From the NCBI GenBank assembly GCA_903918675.1, contig CAIXFE010000061.1:1-43254 (forward strand): a stretch of DNA of 43,254 nucleotides, written 5' to 3'. A model generated the notes under the pieces. It did no database searches. It saw only the letters and a program-made list of their open reading frames with translations, and was not told the origin of the DNA. Made by a program: the position numbers and the translations under genes. The stretch is from an uncultured bacterium (GTDB taxonomy: Bacteria > Patescibacteriota > Gracilibacteria > Absconditabacterales > Absconditicoccaceae). Each line of letters starts with the position of its first letter. Positions within the stretch are counted from its first letter, which is position 1. Below are positions 1 to 10,422 of the stretch, in pieces.

Positions 1-85
1 CTTCTATACTTTGCTGGACATACAAAGTGATAGAGAAGCAAACTTACATTATGTTCTTTTGTAATATGTAGCTCGTTTTTCATAC

Positions 86-391
86 CTACCTTATAGTCAT
101 TGCTACACGCGAAGCAAGCTTCGCGGAAAATCTAGATTTTAGTCTCATAATCCCGTGCGTATCTCCAGGGTCATTTGACAAAAGAAAGACAGGGATATCT
201 CTTTCTATAGTTTCTTTAATCTTTGGTATCGCATCGAAAGGGAAAGTTCATGTAGCAAATGTGATTAAGATTACTGCGTTTGTTTTATCCTTAATTTCCT
301 TTTGAAATGCAAGATCCATATCTGGATTATCAGGATTTATTACGGCTATATTACCATAGTCGTTATACTTAAAATTTAAATCTATTATCAT
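86..391 (-). pseudogene. asparaginase/GatD-like C-terminal fragment
   Basis: A 101-codon frame (TGA = Gly) ending at TAG. It resembles the second half of an asparaginase/GatD domain: a beta strand AVILITFATG, a Gly/Pro turn, a helix IPKIKETIERD, then IPVFLLSND where the family has a hydrophobic strand followed by SQ-C. The N-terminal catalytic half with its Thr nucleophile is missing, and the C-terminus runs into a small hairpin (GCGAAGC / GCTTCGC, about 109-124) instead of the usual end. The same frame stays open upstream to 547 but overlaps the pilin-like gene there, so that part is probably not coding. I read it as a truncated remnant. The family call rests on pattern only and is weak. Confidence 0.33.
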
Positions 392-429
392 ATTGCTTTT
401 GGTTTCAAAGGTAAAACACCCAACCCATC

Positions 430-810
430 TTACGTCAGTAAATTTACAATTAACCTCACCGCAGCATAAGAGAGAATAGCTATCAAGATCCCTATAAGCG
501 CTCAGGTCAATAACCCGCTTGCCTTCTTGGTTTTTGCCTCGTCTCATTGTGCAGTAACTAAATTTATTCCACCATACACCAACACTCCCATACAGATGAC
601 CCCGATAGCAAATCGAAGGTATTGATTGATAAGTTGGATGGTACTAAAAAGAGTACCTTCATCTGACTGTATTTGTGTGGGTCAGGTCACGATCACGTCT
701 TGTTGTCCTTGTTGGGGAGGCACATCTATGACCAAAGCAAATGTAGCACCAAAAGTGGCAAGCCCTATGCAGCTACAAAATATTCCATAAATAAATTTCT
801 TAATTAACAT
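430..810 (-). CDS. T4SS_pilin-type small membrane protein
   Basis: 126 aa. N-terminal signal/membrane segment starting MLIKKFIYGIF, a polar linker, then two hydrophobic segments. The second half has the pattern seen in short pilin-like proteins of candidate-phyla bacteria (T4SS_pilin, VirB2/TrbC-like): YGGINLVTAQG, a charged DEAKTKK turn, then GALIGILIAILSYAAVRLI. Three TGA codons supply Gly, including the Gly of the TAQG-DEAK turn. ATG 808-810 is preferred because the upstream TTG at 862-864 would overlap the preceding gene. It is the last intact gene of the pilT operon, 25 bp after its neighbour, so a role as a pilus or secretion-channel subunit is inferred. Confidence 0.7.
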
Positions 811-835
811 CAGCAATAAGTAATAGTATATAAAA

Positions 836-1678
836 CTATTGTTGGTATGTTCATCAGAGTTCAATACACTTACTGGTCATTTCAGTATCTGTGATGGCAG
901 TCCGGGTGCCGTTTCTATTACATCTATTTAATAATCTATTAGCGTCCCAAGTTCATGTATAAGAGGTGCCGAAATTTGAATTTTCACAAATATATTTTTT
1001 GAGATTGTCTCAGACAAGTAAGGATCAATTGATAAAACATCATTGGCTAGTTCATGTCGTCTGTAAGGAGCTAGCGGTCAACGAAGTAATAAGATTGATG
1101 ATGCCTAGACTGAGAAGTGCAAGTAAAATACCTCCAGCAATGTATCATAGATTCTTTGCAGTATCTTTCACTTCAGCGCCTTTAGCGGCCTCTATGATAT
1201 ACATGATACCATTGAAGATGACCATAGTGATAGATAGGACAATAGTTATTCTCAGCATCCATTTGGCTATGCTTACGATCAAAGGAGCTTGAGTAGTAGT
1301 AAGGTTATTGCCAAGGGTCGCATTATATGTTCATCACAATATTTGTTGACAGAAAGATGGCCTATCCAGTGATGATCCATATGTAGAGATTTGAGTATCC
1401 AACTCACTATCACTCACTCTTTGGTTATTTACGAAACATCACAATCCGAGACTATTTTGTACTCCCACACTTTGTCTAAGGAGTTCATTCCCTACAGCAT
1501 TTTTGGTATTCCCTAGATCTACGATAGTCTGATATGTTTTAGCAGGATAGAAGGCATTTTCCAGAAGATCTTGTTGTGCGTGAGCTCCACCAAAAAGAAA
1601 AAATAAACATCCAAGAGAAAGACTAACGTAAAGTAAGCCAGCACAAATTTTTTTTCCGTACAACAGAGATTTTGCCAT
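836..1678 (-). CDS. secreted multi-TM T4SS_pilin-like protein
   Basis: 280 aa when TGA is read as Gly. It begins with a signal peptide (MAKSLLYGKK, hydrophobic core, cleavage near AHAQQ). A Cys-containing exported region follows, then two membrane helices joined by IIEAAKGAEVKDTAKN, and a C-terminal exported tail with further Cys. The GAEVKDTAKNLGYIAGG segment has the same helix-turn-helix membrane layout as the downstream pilin-like gene. About nine TGA codons lie in frame, two of them adjacent in two places (near 1330 and 851). It starts 2 bp after the preceding gene's stop, so it is clearly in the same operon. The exact role is unknown; a structural or channel subunit of the PilT-linked machine is inferred. 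Confidence 0.7.
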
Positions 1679-1680
1679 AA

Positions 1681-2091
1681 TTAAATTTGATTAAGTAAAT
1701 TATCAGCATCTTGTTCATCTTTTTCCTGAGTAGTAGTTTCTTGTTGTTTGATCTGTGTCATCTTTTGCTGGTATCCGACCTGTTCCCATTGTTGGACGTA
1801 TTTAGTCTTGATGTCCTCTTTCTTTTGCTCATATTTTTTTTCTATCTCTTCTAGCTTCTGTTTTTCTCTCGTCAAAATATCTTTCAACTTAGCCATCTGC
1901 TCTGGATTCATCATAGGGAGGAGATTGAACCAAGATTGTTTTTCTTCCTTTGTATCCATAGATTTTGAATTTAAAATCAGGACGATAACGTCAGGCATAG
2001 ACTCCAAAAACTGATCAGCGATCGTAAATTGTTGCGCAGATTCTCGTAATGCTTCAGGGAGAAACTTTTTAATAAGATCGATACTAGCCAT
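1681..2091 (-). CDS. conserved-looking coiled-coil protein, unknown function
   Basis: 136 aa, no TGA codon, ends at TAA. No signal peptide or membrane segment. The N-terminal half is amphipathic (IDLIKKFLPEALRESAQQF). From about residue 70 it is a highly charged helix rich in Lys, Glu and Gln, probably a coiled coil (EKQKLEEIEKKYEQKKED). It lies 3 bp after the upstream gene and 2 bp before the 280-aa secreted protein, inside the pilT operon. A cytoplasmic adaptor for the membrane machine is possible, but I do not recognise the family. Confidence 0.65.
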   Translation of the reverse strand: MASIDLIKKFLPEALRESAQQFTIADQFLESMPDVIVLILNSKSMDTKEEKQSWFNLLPMMNPEQMAKLKDILTREKQKLEEIEKKYEQKKEDIKTKYVQQWEQVGYQQKMTQIKQQETTTQEKDEQDADNLLNQI

Positions 2092-2094
2092 GAC

Positions 2095-2379
2095 TTAGAA
2101 GAAGGAATTAAAATGCGTATAAAATCGTTGTGTAATCTTTTTATATCGTGGTAATTTTATAGTGTCTAAAGTTACTTGTTCTTGGGTGGGTTCAGCCGTA
2201 TGAGGTTGAGTAATCTTCCCAAGGATAGCATCTGCCTCTACAGCCTCTTTGTTGTGGTATACCTCTGCTTTCAATTGGATTACAGGGACTTTTTTCATAT
2301 TTTTTTTCATACTATCTATCTCTCTTCGAGAAAGATGCTTCGTTTGGCCTCCTCATGCATATACACTGATATTGTCCAT
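2095..2379 (-). CDS. small operon protein, unknown
   Basis: 94 aa from ATG 2377-2379; a second in-frame ATG at 2308-2310 would give 71 aa. The longer form has a Gly-rich start, VYAGGGQTKH, with one Gly from TGA. The rest is polar, with a Lys-rich N-terminal stretch and an aromatic C-terminus (RFYTHFNSFF). No signal peptide or recognisable domain. It follows pilT by 22 bp (longer start) and precedes the coiled-coil gene by 3 bp, so it is translated as part of the pilT operon. Confidence 0.5.
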
Positions 2380-2401
2380 GCTACATATAAACCAAATAAA
2401 A

Positions 2402-3478
2402 TTATACAGGCTGACTGGTGTTTACAAATAATCCTTCGACTTCGCTCGGGTCAATAATTCATTTATCGATCAATCTCTGAGTATACTTTTTCAAGGTAAT
2501 CATGCCGATCAAAGAAGAGGTATCGATGATACTATCTATCTGATCTATCTCTCTTTTTTTGATATTATTTTTCACAGAGGTTGTATTGATCATCACTTCA
2601 AAAATCCCTACTCTACTCGCACCATCTTTAGTCTTGACCAAAAATTGCGACTGGATACCGATCAAAGATTCCGCCAATCTCTCAGCTATGCTGGATTGAA
2701 TCTCAGGAGGGAAGAAAGAGATAAGTCTATTTACTGTATTAGATGCAGAGTTCGTATGAAGGGTAGAGAAAACCAAATGTCCGGTTTCAGCTAAACTCAA
2801 AACAGATTCAGCTGTCTCTCTATCACGGATTTCTCCCACGAAAATGATATTGGGATCTTCACGCATGGCTGACCTCAGCGCATTGGCAAATGATCGAGTA
2901 TCATGCCCGATCTCTCTTTGAGAGACGATACATTTCTGAGGTTGGAAAATAAATTCTATCGGATCTTCTATCGTGATCAGATTGGAATTTTTCGTTTCGT
3001 TTAGATATTCGAGCATCGCTACGAGGGAGGTAGATTTTCCACATCCGGTAGGTCCCGTGACGAGGTAGAGTCCCTTCTTTGCAGCCAGAATATTTTTCTT
3101 CACACTATCAGCGATATCAGAGAACATCAGTTCTTCTAACTTCTTCGCCATAGCATTGATCTTTCTCATGACTACTCCGATTCTTCCTGTCTTAAAGAAA
3201 GCATTGATCCTATAAGGCACTCAATTCTTAGAAATGTAAGCAAAGTCCGCTTCTTTATCTCCTAGAAATTTATCAAATCTCTGAGGATTCCCTTGAAATA
3301 ATTGCCTCAAGATAATTTCCATAGATTCATTGCTCAATTTTCCTGCCTTTTCCTCTCTGATAATTTCTCCATTGAGCCTATACGAAATACTTTCTCCTCA
3401 GGAAAGATGAAGATCAGAGATATTGGGATTTTTCTCTATCAGAGCTAAGATTTGCTCTATATCAAAGGTTTGTGCCAT
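2402..3478 (-). CDS. pilT: PilT-family twitching/secretion ATPase
   Basis: 358 aa, close to the usual PilT length. Hexameric ATPase that powers pilus retraction. The N-terminal PAS-like domain has DLHLSGG, with the second Gly from TGA. Walker A GPTGCGKST is near residue 142, followed by an Asp box (ITIEDPIEF), Walker B-like IIFVGEIRD and the His box TGHLVFSTLHT. Three TGA codons fall in frame. The last 16 residues (GIIDPSEVEGLF...) include a tract from a short intergenic-type repeat. First gene of an operon with small pilin-like membrane proteins, suggesting it drives a type IV pilus/DNA-uptake-like machine. No Shine-Dalgarno is visible before the ATG. Confidence 0.92.
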
Positions 3479-3891
3479 GGGATTAAAATAAATGATAAAT
3501 GCTTAATTTTGAATGTTGAATGATGGTGTTTTTTTGAATGTTTTGACGCTTAGTCGTTTAGTCGCTTCAGCGTTTATACGTTAATTATATCCAGAACCAC
3601 TTTTTTTGCAAATTTTGACTCCATGAAAATGAGTTATGATTGACTTTTCACATAAAAGACAATTGGCCCATATTTTCACCCGGGTGCCAATGGAGGATAA
3701 TCGGCCACTTACCTACCATTTTTTCTACTTAGCACCCGGGTGCTGGAAAGGATATATTCAAGCAATCAAGCTCACCTTGAAAAACCATCCCATCTAGATA
3801 TGATGACAGAAATCGAATACCATACCCCCGATGAGATATCACTCAAGAAATCACTTCTCATGAGCAATTTATCTGTATAATTGATGAATTT
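3479..3891. other. divergent intergenic region
   Basis: It separates the minus-strand pilT operon from the plus-strand LCP gene. It holds the first pair of CCCGGG-centred palindromes (3677-3686 and 3731-3744). A 26-codon open frame (3800-3880) ends just before the LCP gene but has no supporting features. No RNA gene is visible. Confidence 0.6.
3677..3744. repeat. palindrome pair 1 (CCCGGG core)
   Basis: Two palindromes: CACCCGGGTG at 3677-3686 and AGCACCCGGGTGCT at 3731-3744, centres 56 bp apart. The same arrangement recurs at 11540-11607 and 37859-37928. Confidence 0.85.
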
Positions 3892-5376
3892 ATGTTTGGA
3901 AAAAAGAAATTTCAGAAGAGGACTATAGGCGATATGCCCAGTTATAAGTCGTACAGTGATGCGCTTCACCCTGCTCGTAAACGGTCATTCATGAAGATAT
4001 TTCTCATACTCTGCTGTGTTTTTCTCGTAGTATTTATGAGTAAGTATATCGTAACCTTCGCTAAATGAGCAATTGATCAGATCACTAAGGGGACAGTAAG
4101 TGTCATCTCCAATAGCTTAGGCCAATCAATGACAGGAGATGAATATGGCAATATCAATGTGATGATCGTAGGATATGGAGGTACAGGACATGCAGGATCG
4201 TATTTAGCAGATTCTATCATGGTCGCATCATTCAATCCCAAGTTAGATGCCTTGACGATGCTTTCTATCCCGAGAGATTTAGAGGTGTACGATACAGGAC
4301 GGTGAATTAGAGGTAGAGTTAATGAAGTATTTTCTGTCTGAGTAGGAAGAAATCGCGAATTTGCTACAGGGGCAGCATTACTATCGAGTATGTTGGAGAA
4401 TATCATGTGAATCAAAATAAATTATTATGCCTTGGTAGATTTCTGAGGGTTTAAGTGACTTATAGATACCTTGGGTGGCATCACTATCGATGTCCCCGAG
4501 TCCTTTGTAGATACCACATATCCTACATTAGACAACGGATACATGACCGTAAGTTTCACTTCCTGAGTCAATCAATTCGACGGGGAGAAAGCCTTAGAAT
4601 ATGCAAGATCCCGTCATTCTACTTCAGATTTCGCGAGATCACTCAGACAACAACTTATTATAAAAGCAGTCATGGACAAGTTAATCGACAAGGGAGTAAC
4701 TAATATTACCAAAGTGAAAAAACTCTATGCCGATTATACCACTATGGTCCAGACCAACATCTCGCTCAAGGAGATCATGGGCATGGTGAAATACATGTAC
4801 AATCTCAACAATATATTTTCCTATGGGTATACTACAGAATGCTCTGAGCTCAATTACAAATATTCAACTCCAGCGTGTTTCCTCTATACTCCCGATAGAA
4901 GTCTTTTTGGTGGGGCTTCTGTCATGATCCCTGATGGCTCCACACCAGCCAACGTCTGATTTTATGATTATACTCAGAAATTTGCATCTTACGTTATCCA
5001 TCATCAAGGGTACTTGATAGAGCACCCCAAGATCGCGATCCTGAACGGCATAGACAAAAAGTTCGCTAAGCAGACGTTGAAAATATCAGATGGATTTGCC
5101 AATCAACTTGCGGTCAAACTCAAGAAATATGCCTTTGATATCTCCAATGTTCAGAATTTCACTCAGCCCATTTCATGAACGACACTCTACGTCGTTTCTA
5201 CATGAAAAGTAGATCAAACTATCAAAATGCTTCAAACTTTCGTTCCTATTTTCCACGTAGAAAAAGATACCAGTATGGTAGATCCAGCGCTCCTGAGCTG
5301 ATATGATCTGGTGTTGGTCTTGGGAAATGATTATATACCTTATTTAACAACAAATCCATTTAGTTATTACAAATAG
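3892..5376 (+). CDS. LytR-CpsA-Psr (LCP) family protein
   Basis: 494 aa with about 13 in-frame TGA = Gly. LCP proteins transfer undecaprenyl-linked glycopolymers to the cell envelope. About 45 cytoplasmic residues come first, then one membrane helix (FLILCCVFLVVF) and the LCP domain: VMIVGYGG, LADSIMVAS, the metal/pyrophosphate motif MLSIPRD, and the basic motif YARSRHSTSDFARSLRQQ. A C-terminal LytR_C-like domain follows (KIAILNG, ALLSGYDLVLVLG). ATG 3892 gives a normal topology. It is followed after 4 bp by the RNase III gene, so the two are probably co-transcribed. Confidence 0.88.
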
Positions 5377-5380
5377 CAGA

Positions 5381-6124
5381 ATGCAAAGACCACCACTCCT
5401 AGATAAGATATGGTACCAAAAAGAGAAGATTTTGCTATATCTAGAAAGCCTATGAGTCCCGACCACTACCATCCAAAATGAAACACTTCTCATGCAGACA
5501 TTTATCCACAAATCATTCGCCGCTGATGATAAAGATACTTTCAATCACAATGAAAGATTGGAATTTGTCGGCGATGGGATACTGGGTGCGATCATCAATA
5601 AACTCCTGTTTCTCAATCATCAAGAAATGCCAGAGTCAGAATTAACGCTCTACAAAATAGCGCTCGTCAGGGAAGAAATTTTGGCTGAAGTAGCGAAGGA
5701 TATCCACTTGGACGAGATGCTATTTATCAGTAAGGGAGAAGAAAGATCACAGGGAAGAAAGAAAGACTCTATATTATCTGATGGGCTAGAAGCCTTATTG
5801 TGATTCATCTATGTCGAGCTCGGCGCCACAGAGACAGAAATCTTTATCCAGAAATATATCTATAGCAAATTAGAAAGCATCCAGACCAAGGAAGTGAGAA
5901 GTTACAAAACGTTGATCCAAGAGATCGTCCAAAAAGAGCATAAAACCATCCCCGAATATAAAGACATCGCCGATCAGATAGATGCTAAATGAAATGCGAT
6001 CAATTACAGATCCGAGCTCTATGTCTTATCAGAAAAGAAATCCGAATGAATTTGAACCAACAAGAAAAAGGCGCAAGAGGCCGCTGCGAAGAATTATTAT
6101 ACTCAGTTAACGATGAATAGTTAG
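5381..6124 (+). CDS. rnc: ribonuclease III
   Basis: 247 aa, normal length. Double-strand-specific endonuclease for rRNA and mRNA processing. The N-terminal domain has the signature HNERLEFVGD (about residues 56-65) with the metal-binding Glu/Asp, and a second acidic motif DGLEALLGFIYVE (Gly from TGA). The C-terminal dsRNA-binding domain is recognisable (YKTLIQEIVQ, then KKAQEAAAKNYY). ATG 5381 is chosen because the helical N-terminus is in this frame, and it begins 4 bp after the LCP stop. TGA also supplies the Gly of DAKGNAINY in the dsRBD. Confidence 0.92.
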
Positions 6125-6193
6125 ACGGCGGGGTGTCTAATGTTTAATGTATTTGGTGGTTTTTCATATAAAAGACTCCACCATTTAGCACCA

Positions 6194-6211
6194 GCCTACC
6201 GGCAGGCAGGT
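6194..6211. repeat. dispersed CCTGCC/GGCAGG repeat, copy 1
   Basis: An 18-bp sequence in the rnc-secF gap that recurs, exactly and in opposite orientation, at 25829-25846. Both copies follow a TTAGCACC stretch. It is GC-rich and semi-palindromic. Confidence 0.75.
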
Positions 6212-6287
6212 TCAAAATTCAACATTTAGCATTAAGAAAAAATCCTCCTACTCTGTTAGTTGTTAACTATTTTTTTCCATCTTCAGC

Positions 6288-6315
6288 TTGAAATTATCAA
6301 GTCAATAGTTACATA
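6288..6315 (+). promoter_or_regulatory. possible sigma70-type promoter of secF
   Basis: TTGAAA (6288-6293), a 16-bp spacer, then TACATA (6310-6315), 31 bp before the secF ATG. The spacer length equals that of the toxin-antitoxin promoters in this window, but the -10 match is weak. Confidence 0.4.
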
Positions 6316-6345
6316 TCAAATCGCTTTAAACTTTAAAAAGGGACT

Positions 6346-7326
6346 ATGAAACCAAAATTTTCGATCATCAAAAGAGCGTATATCTGGGTGGCATTCGGTG
6401 CTTTACTTCTTGTCGTAGCACGAGCTTTCTTCTTCGGTAATGCTAGATTTTCTGAGGAGTTTACGGGATGAGTCCAGATAACCATAGGCACTAAGATACA
6501 AGAAGCTCAGATCAAGAAAGATATGGAATCATATCTCCTATCGCAGGGATATCAAAATACCACAGTTTCTGCACAGATCCACGCAGATACTACACAACTC
6601 TCTATCAAGACGCAGGTAGATAATGATGCAAAGGTAAATATACTCTCTAAGGATATCCAGACATTTCTACTAGATAAAAAGTATATTTCTAGTCCAAGCA
6701 TGATTTTGGAGCAATCTATCACTGGACCAAGCGTAAGTGGATATATGCAAACCACAGCCAGAAATGCGATCATTGTCTGAGTCATACTGATGGCGATCTA
6801 CATGATGTTCTCATTTGCGACCATTAGAAAATCTATTGCTCCTGGAGTTCTTGCATTGGTTACGGTAGTGACGATGATCTTTGATGTGTCTATTCCTGCA
6901 GGAGCATATGGAGTATGGATGATGTTGGACAAAACCGTCATGATTGACTCGGTATTTATCATAGCATTGCTCACCAATATGGGATATAGTATCAACGATA
7001 CCATCATCATTTTCGATAGAGTAAGAGAAAATATCCAAAATAAAGCCATCGGTAAAGGAGTTCTATTTGGCAAGATATTTGAAGATAGTTTACGGCAAAC
7101 TATGAGAAGATCATTAGGGACTGTCTTAGCTACTTTATTAGTTATCGTAGCCATGTTTATTCTCGGTACGGGAGTGATAAGACAGTTTGCGTTTACGATC
7201 GGTATGGGAGTCATTTTCGGTTCATATTCATCGATATTTATCTCTGGTCCATTAGCATATATCCTTGTCGGTATGTACAAGAAAGAAAGAAAACAAATGC
7301 TGGAATTAAAAACAAAGGACCTTTAA
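6346..7326 (+). CDS. secF: protein-export membrane protein SecF
   Basis: 326 aa, normal length. With SecD it uses the proton motive force to help Sec export. The N-terminal helix is followed by EEFTGGVQI, the conserved SecD/F motif, with the second Gly encoded by TGA. A small periplasmic domain comes next, then helices starting at NAIIVGVILMAIYMMFSF (Gly from TGA) and the signature INDTIIIFDRVREN. About five more TM segments complete the fold. SecD lies on the other strand about 30 kb away rather than adjacent, which is unusual. It ends at TAA with a short basic tail. Confidence 0.95.
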
Positions 7327-7425
7327 AGAGAGTGGAAACGTTGAAATGTTGAAGCGTTGAAACGTGAGTGAGATAAAAAAATACCCACACACTCCCACCC
7401 TGCCACTTTCCAACGGTTACGATAA

Positions 7426-8199
7426 ATGCCAATCCAAACCATAATATATCAAAATAACAATTTCCTCCTTATCTGGAAACCGTCTGGCGTGCCAAGCACT
7501 TTCTGAAAAGAAAAATCTTTTCTAGATTTTATGAAAGAAAATACATCTGAACGCATATTCACGTCCGATCCCCTCTCCAAGCTGATGCCCGTCGAACTGG
7601 TTCAGTTTGTTTTTCCTCATATCAAGGACTTCCAAGAAGTCAAAAATATCGATAAAGTCTTTCTTGCTCAAGTGGACACATTTGGACAAGCGCAAGAATT
7701 TGGTTTACTCAATAGGTTAGATAATGATACAAGTGGATTCCTCTATTTTGCCAAAACACAAGAAGCTTACGATAGCTTTAAACAAGCACAAAAGACAGGC
7801 ACTATCCAAAAGTTCTACCTCGCTCAAATACAATGACAATTTAAAGTCGGCTTTTCCCCGACAGGGAGAAATTGAAAATTAGAAATTAATTATCCGATCA
7901 TGCATCGTAGCCAGGAGAAAATGATAGCTATTCGTAAACCCCAAGATATATTGAAGGGGAGATGAAAAGAGCACGAGGTCACTACACAGATAGAATTACT
8001 CTACTATGATAAGAAAAATGACGTCTCGACACTTTTAGTCACGATACACAAAGGGATTAGACACCAAATTAGAGTCCATCTAGCAAGCAGTGGATATCCC
8101 ATCGTCGGTGATCAGTTATATTCCTCCACCACCCATCGTTCCATCCCCAATCGTTCTATATCCTCTCTCCATCTTCGAAGCATCGGATTTTCTCAATAG
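7426..8199 (+). CDS. RluA-family RNA pseudouridine synthase
   Basis: 257 aa. Converts uridine to pseudouridine in rRNA or tRNA. Visible motifs: WKPSGVPS near the N-terminus, the catalytic motif NRLDNDTSGFLYFAK (Asp about residue 99; the usual His is Asn here), QKFYLAQI, then HKGIRHQIRVHLASSGYPIVGD near the C-terminus. TGA supplies Gly in STFGKEK and three or more other places. No S4 domain precedes the catalytic domain. The target site cannot be assigned. Transcribed with or downstream of secF, 99 bp away. Confidence 0.85.
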
Positions 8200-8208
8200 C
8201 AAAAAGAC

Positions 8209-8236
8209 TTGACAATGAAAGTAAAATGTTTATAAA
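8209..8236 (+). promoter_or_regulatory. sigma70-type promoter
   Basis: TTGACA (8209-8214), 16-bp spacer, TATAAA (8231-8236), just after the pseudouridine synthase stop and 43 bp before the next ATG. Good consensus match and the same spacer as the toxin-antitoxin promoters. Confidence 0.65.
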
Positions 8237-8278
8237 AGACGAAGACAATAGGCTTTTTACATTTTTCTTCGGCGCATC

Positions 8279-9271
8279 ATGAGTGATTTTGATAGAGAAC
8301 GTCAAGACGGACACACAGTCCAGACAATAGTCCACTGACTGGAAGAAGAAAAATTATCTTTAGATTTTTATGATAAAGTATTTCAAGCAATAATAAATGA
8401 CATGATTTTCCCACCAAATTCTCCCGCTTATAGTGGTAAAATATATCCTTACATAAATACATTCGTAGATGAAAGACTCAATACAATCAAAGAATGTGAA
8501 ATTCATGAACCAGGACTTAATTTGATAAGATGATCTGTTAAATCAATGTATACCTCCTTTCTTGAGAAGAAATTAAAACCACTAAAAGAAGTAGGTCAGT
8601 TTTATATTACTTTCAAAAAGACAAAACAGATCATTTTTGATGATGTGGAAACAGAGATCCTGACAAGTAAAGGAGCGGTAATACCAATAGAATTTAAAAA
8701 GGACCGATTGAAAACAATAGAAAAGAAAAATGATGATGTAGCTGCTTTCCTTGAGATCTCATTTCAAGTGAAAAAAGAAGAGTACAATGACATTCGCGAA
8801 GAAATTAATTGATTATTATGAGTTATGGAAGGGCAGATTGATGCAATTATTTCTGGTATAAAGAGGAGAAAAGAACTCCAGACAATCTTAAAAAATAAAT
8901 GAGAAGATATTAAGGAGCTAGAAAATATATTGCATTGAGTAAGTCTTGAGGCGGTGATAATCGATATCATCGACGTCTTAAAAGACAATAATAGACCAGA
9001 AGCAGACGAAATCGCCATAACTAATATGGAAAAAAAATATGATATCAAATTAGTAAATGCAGCAGACGAAGAAAAAGGAGCGGTTCATGTAATCCAAGTA
9101 AAGGAGAGTAAGAAAAAGATCATCTTAAATGCCGTCAAAGAAATTATACCACTTTTGTCCCCAGAAGAAGAGTCATTGTTGATAAAAAGCCAAGAGAGAA
9201 TAAAAAAATTAAGAGAATTAAGTAATAAGATAACAGTGCAAAGCTTAGATAAGAAGGATGAAAATACTTAA
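8279..9271 (+). CDS. unknown 330-aa charged helical protein
   Basis: 330 aa after joining fragments at five TGA codons. No signal peptide, membrane helix or motif I recognise. The first 100 residues are mixed. The middle contains a strand-rich segment (QFYITFKKTKQIIFDDVETE), and from about residue 160 it is long, charged and helical (KRRKELQTILKNKGEDIKEL), ending in a Lys/Glu-rich helix. It has its own good promoter. After the TAA, another open frame without a start runs to 9438 (Lys/Ile-rich), possibly a remnant. Confidence 0.6.
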
Positions 9272-9951
9272 GCAATGATAAAGCCATAAATCTCACGAAA
9301 AATACAGAAGAAATTCATCCTTTGATAGATGATCGAAAGAAAATTATAAAAATACGAAAAACGAAAAAATTATTCCAAGCCACCTCTCAAACTATAAGCA
9401 AAAATATCGATAAAAAACATCAAAAATTGTCGAAATAAGGGAGAAAATAGCTAAGTCAACAATCTAAGAGATAGTGCTTATTAAGCCTATTATCTGCACA
9501 TTTTCTTTTCAGAAACAAAAAATAGATAGATGCTAGGCTATATGTCTATTTATTTTTTTAACTTAGGTAATTCACTGATTCATAGAATAAGCGAATAGAG
9601 TCTTAAAAAGAATTTTGGAAGAAAAAAGAGAAGAAAAATATCAAAAACAAAAAATTCACTAGTTCGTGGAATAAAAGAATTGATGTGTTGTTGATGTGTT
9701 CACTGATATAGTGAATAAATGGCAGAAACTCAGCTTGAGAATTGATGTGAAATCAGTATATAGACCTAAGTAGACAAAAAAAGTTCGCTATATCATAGAA
9801 TTTATAGTTTCTACCCAAACAAGTCCCTTGTCCACGACAGTGGGGAAATGGAATAAGGAATTGGTGTGGTAGGAACTATACCTCTCGCATCCAACCTGCA
9901 GTAATAACAGGATTGGCGGTCGAGGTATATTTATTATGTTTTAGACGACGG
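9272..9951. other. long intergenic region with palindromic sites
   Basis: 680 bp without a convincing gene. It contains a leaderless Lys-rich open frame to 9438, T-rich stretches, and three related palindromes at 9570-9588, 9654-9672 and 9699-9715 upstream of the HTH gene, plus the local duplication TTGATGTGTTG/TTGATGTGTT near 9680-9700. Confidence 0.55.
9570..9715. promoter_or_regulatory. three palindromic operator-like sites
   Basis: Sites at 9570-9588, 9654-9672 and 9699-9715 share TTCACT ... GAA(TAA). The third is a perfect palindrome TTCACT-GATAT-AGTGAA. They precede a HigA-like HTH gene; antitoxins of this family usually bind such palindromes to repress their own promoter, so autoregulation is inferred. 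Confidence 0.5.
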
Positions 9952-10407
9952 ATGGACATAGTACACCCATGACAATATCTCCAGCAGAGATTAAAAGAAA
10001 AGGGACGGACACAAAAGGATTTTGCTCGTTTATTGGGGAAAAAGGTCAGTGAAGTGAATGAATTGATCAAAGGGAAAAGAAATATCACTGTGCAATGGGA
10101 TATTTTACTTTCTACACTTTTTGGCGATGAAGAACAAAAATGGTGTAGACTCCAGCTAGCATATGATTATTATAGATGACAGCAAAATTTCGATCAGAAA
10201 AAAATTGATGCAATCAAAGTAGCGAGAGAAGAAAAAGTTTGAAAAACGGAAATATGAAAAGATGGGCACGAGGATCAGGACAGTACAGCACGTAATTTAG
10301 ATACTGCAATAAAGATCGAAAATGGAGAGTCGAGAATTAATGAATCTGATCGCATTTCGCCTAACTTTGATAAGCAAAAAGAAGATGAAATATTTAGAAA
10401 TTTTTAA
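9952..10407 (+). CDS. HigA/VapI-family HTH protein
   Basis: 151 aa. The N-terminal half is a Cro/C1-type HTH of the HigA antitoxin type: VHPGQYLQQRLKEKG (Gly from TGA), then TQKDFARLLGKKVSEVNELI, KGKRNIT and an LQLAYDYYR end. A polar, acidic C-terminal extension of about 65 residues is unusual for HigA. ATG 9952 puts VHPG four residues from the start; no better ATG is in frame upstream. No HigB toxin is seen next to it. It lies 15 bp upstream of murG, so it may regulate that operon or be an orphan antitoxin. TGA occurs three more times. Confidence 0.72.
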
Positions 10408-10422
10408 TTATTTGTAAGTTGA

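Noticed and set aside
392-547. Upstream extension of the asparaginase-like fragment
   Set aside because: Overlaps the conserved pilin-like coding sequence in another frame; both are unlikely to be real.
966-1292. Plus-strand open frame of 108 codons
   Set aside because: Lies antisense to the 280-aa secreted protein, whose TGA-joined frame has signal peptide, membrane helices and operon spacing.
3800-3880. 26-codon open frame before the LCP gene
   Set aside because: No motif, no ribosome-binding signal and too short; ends 11 bp before the LCP ATG but gives no independent support.
6798-7280. Minus-strand 160-codon frame
   Set aside because: Antisense to SecF transmembrane coding sequence; shadow of a conserved gene.
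9280-9438. Lys/Ile-rich open frame after the 330-aa gene
   Set aside because: No start codon in frame; could be a remnant or a frameshifted tail, not supportable as a gene.
9540-9730. Possible CRISPR or iteron array
   Set aside because: Only three imperfect palindromes with irregular spacing; better explained as operator sites.
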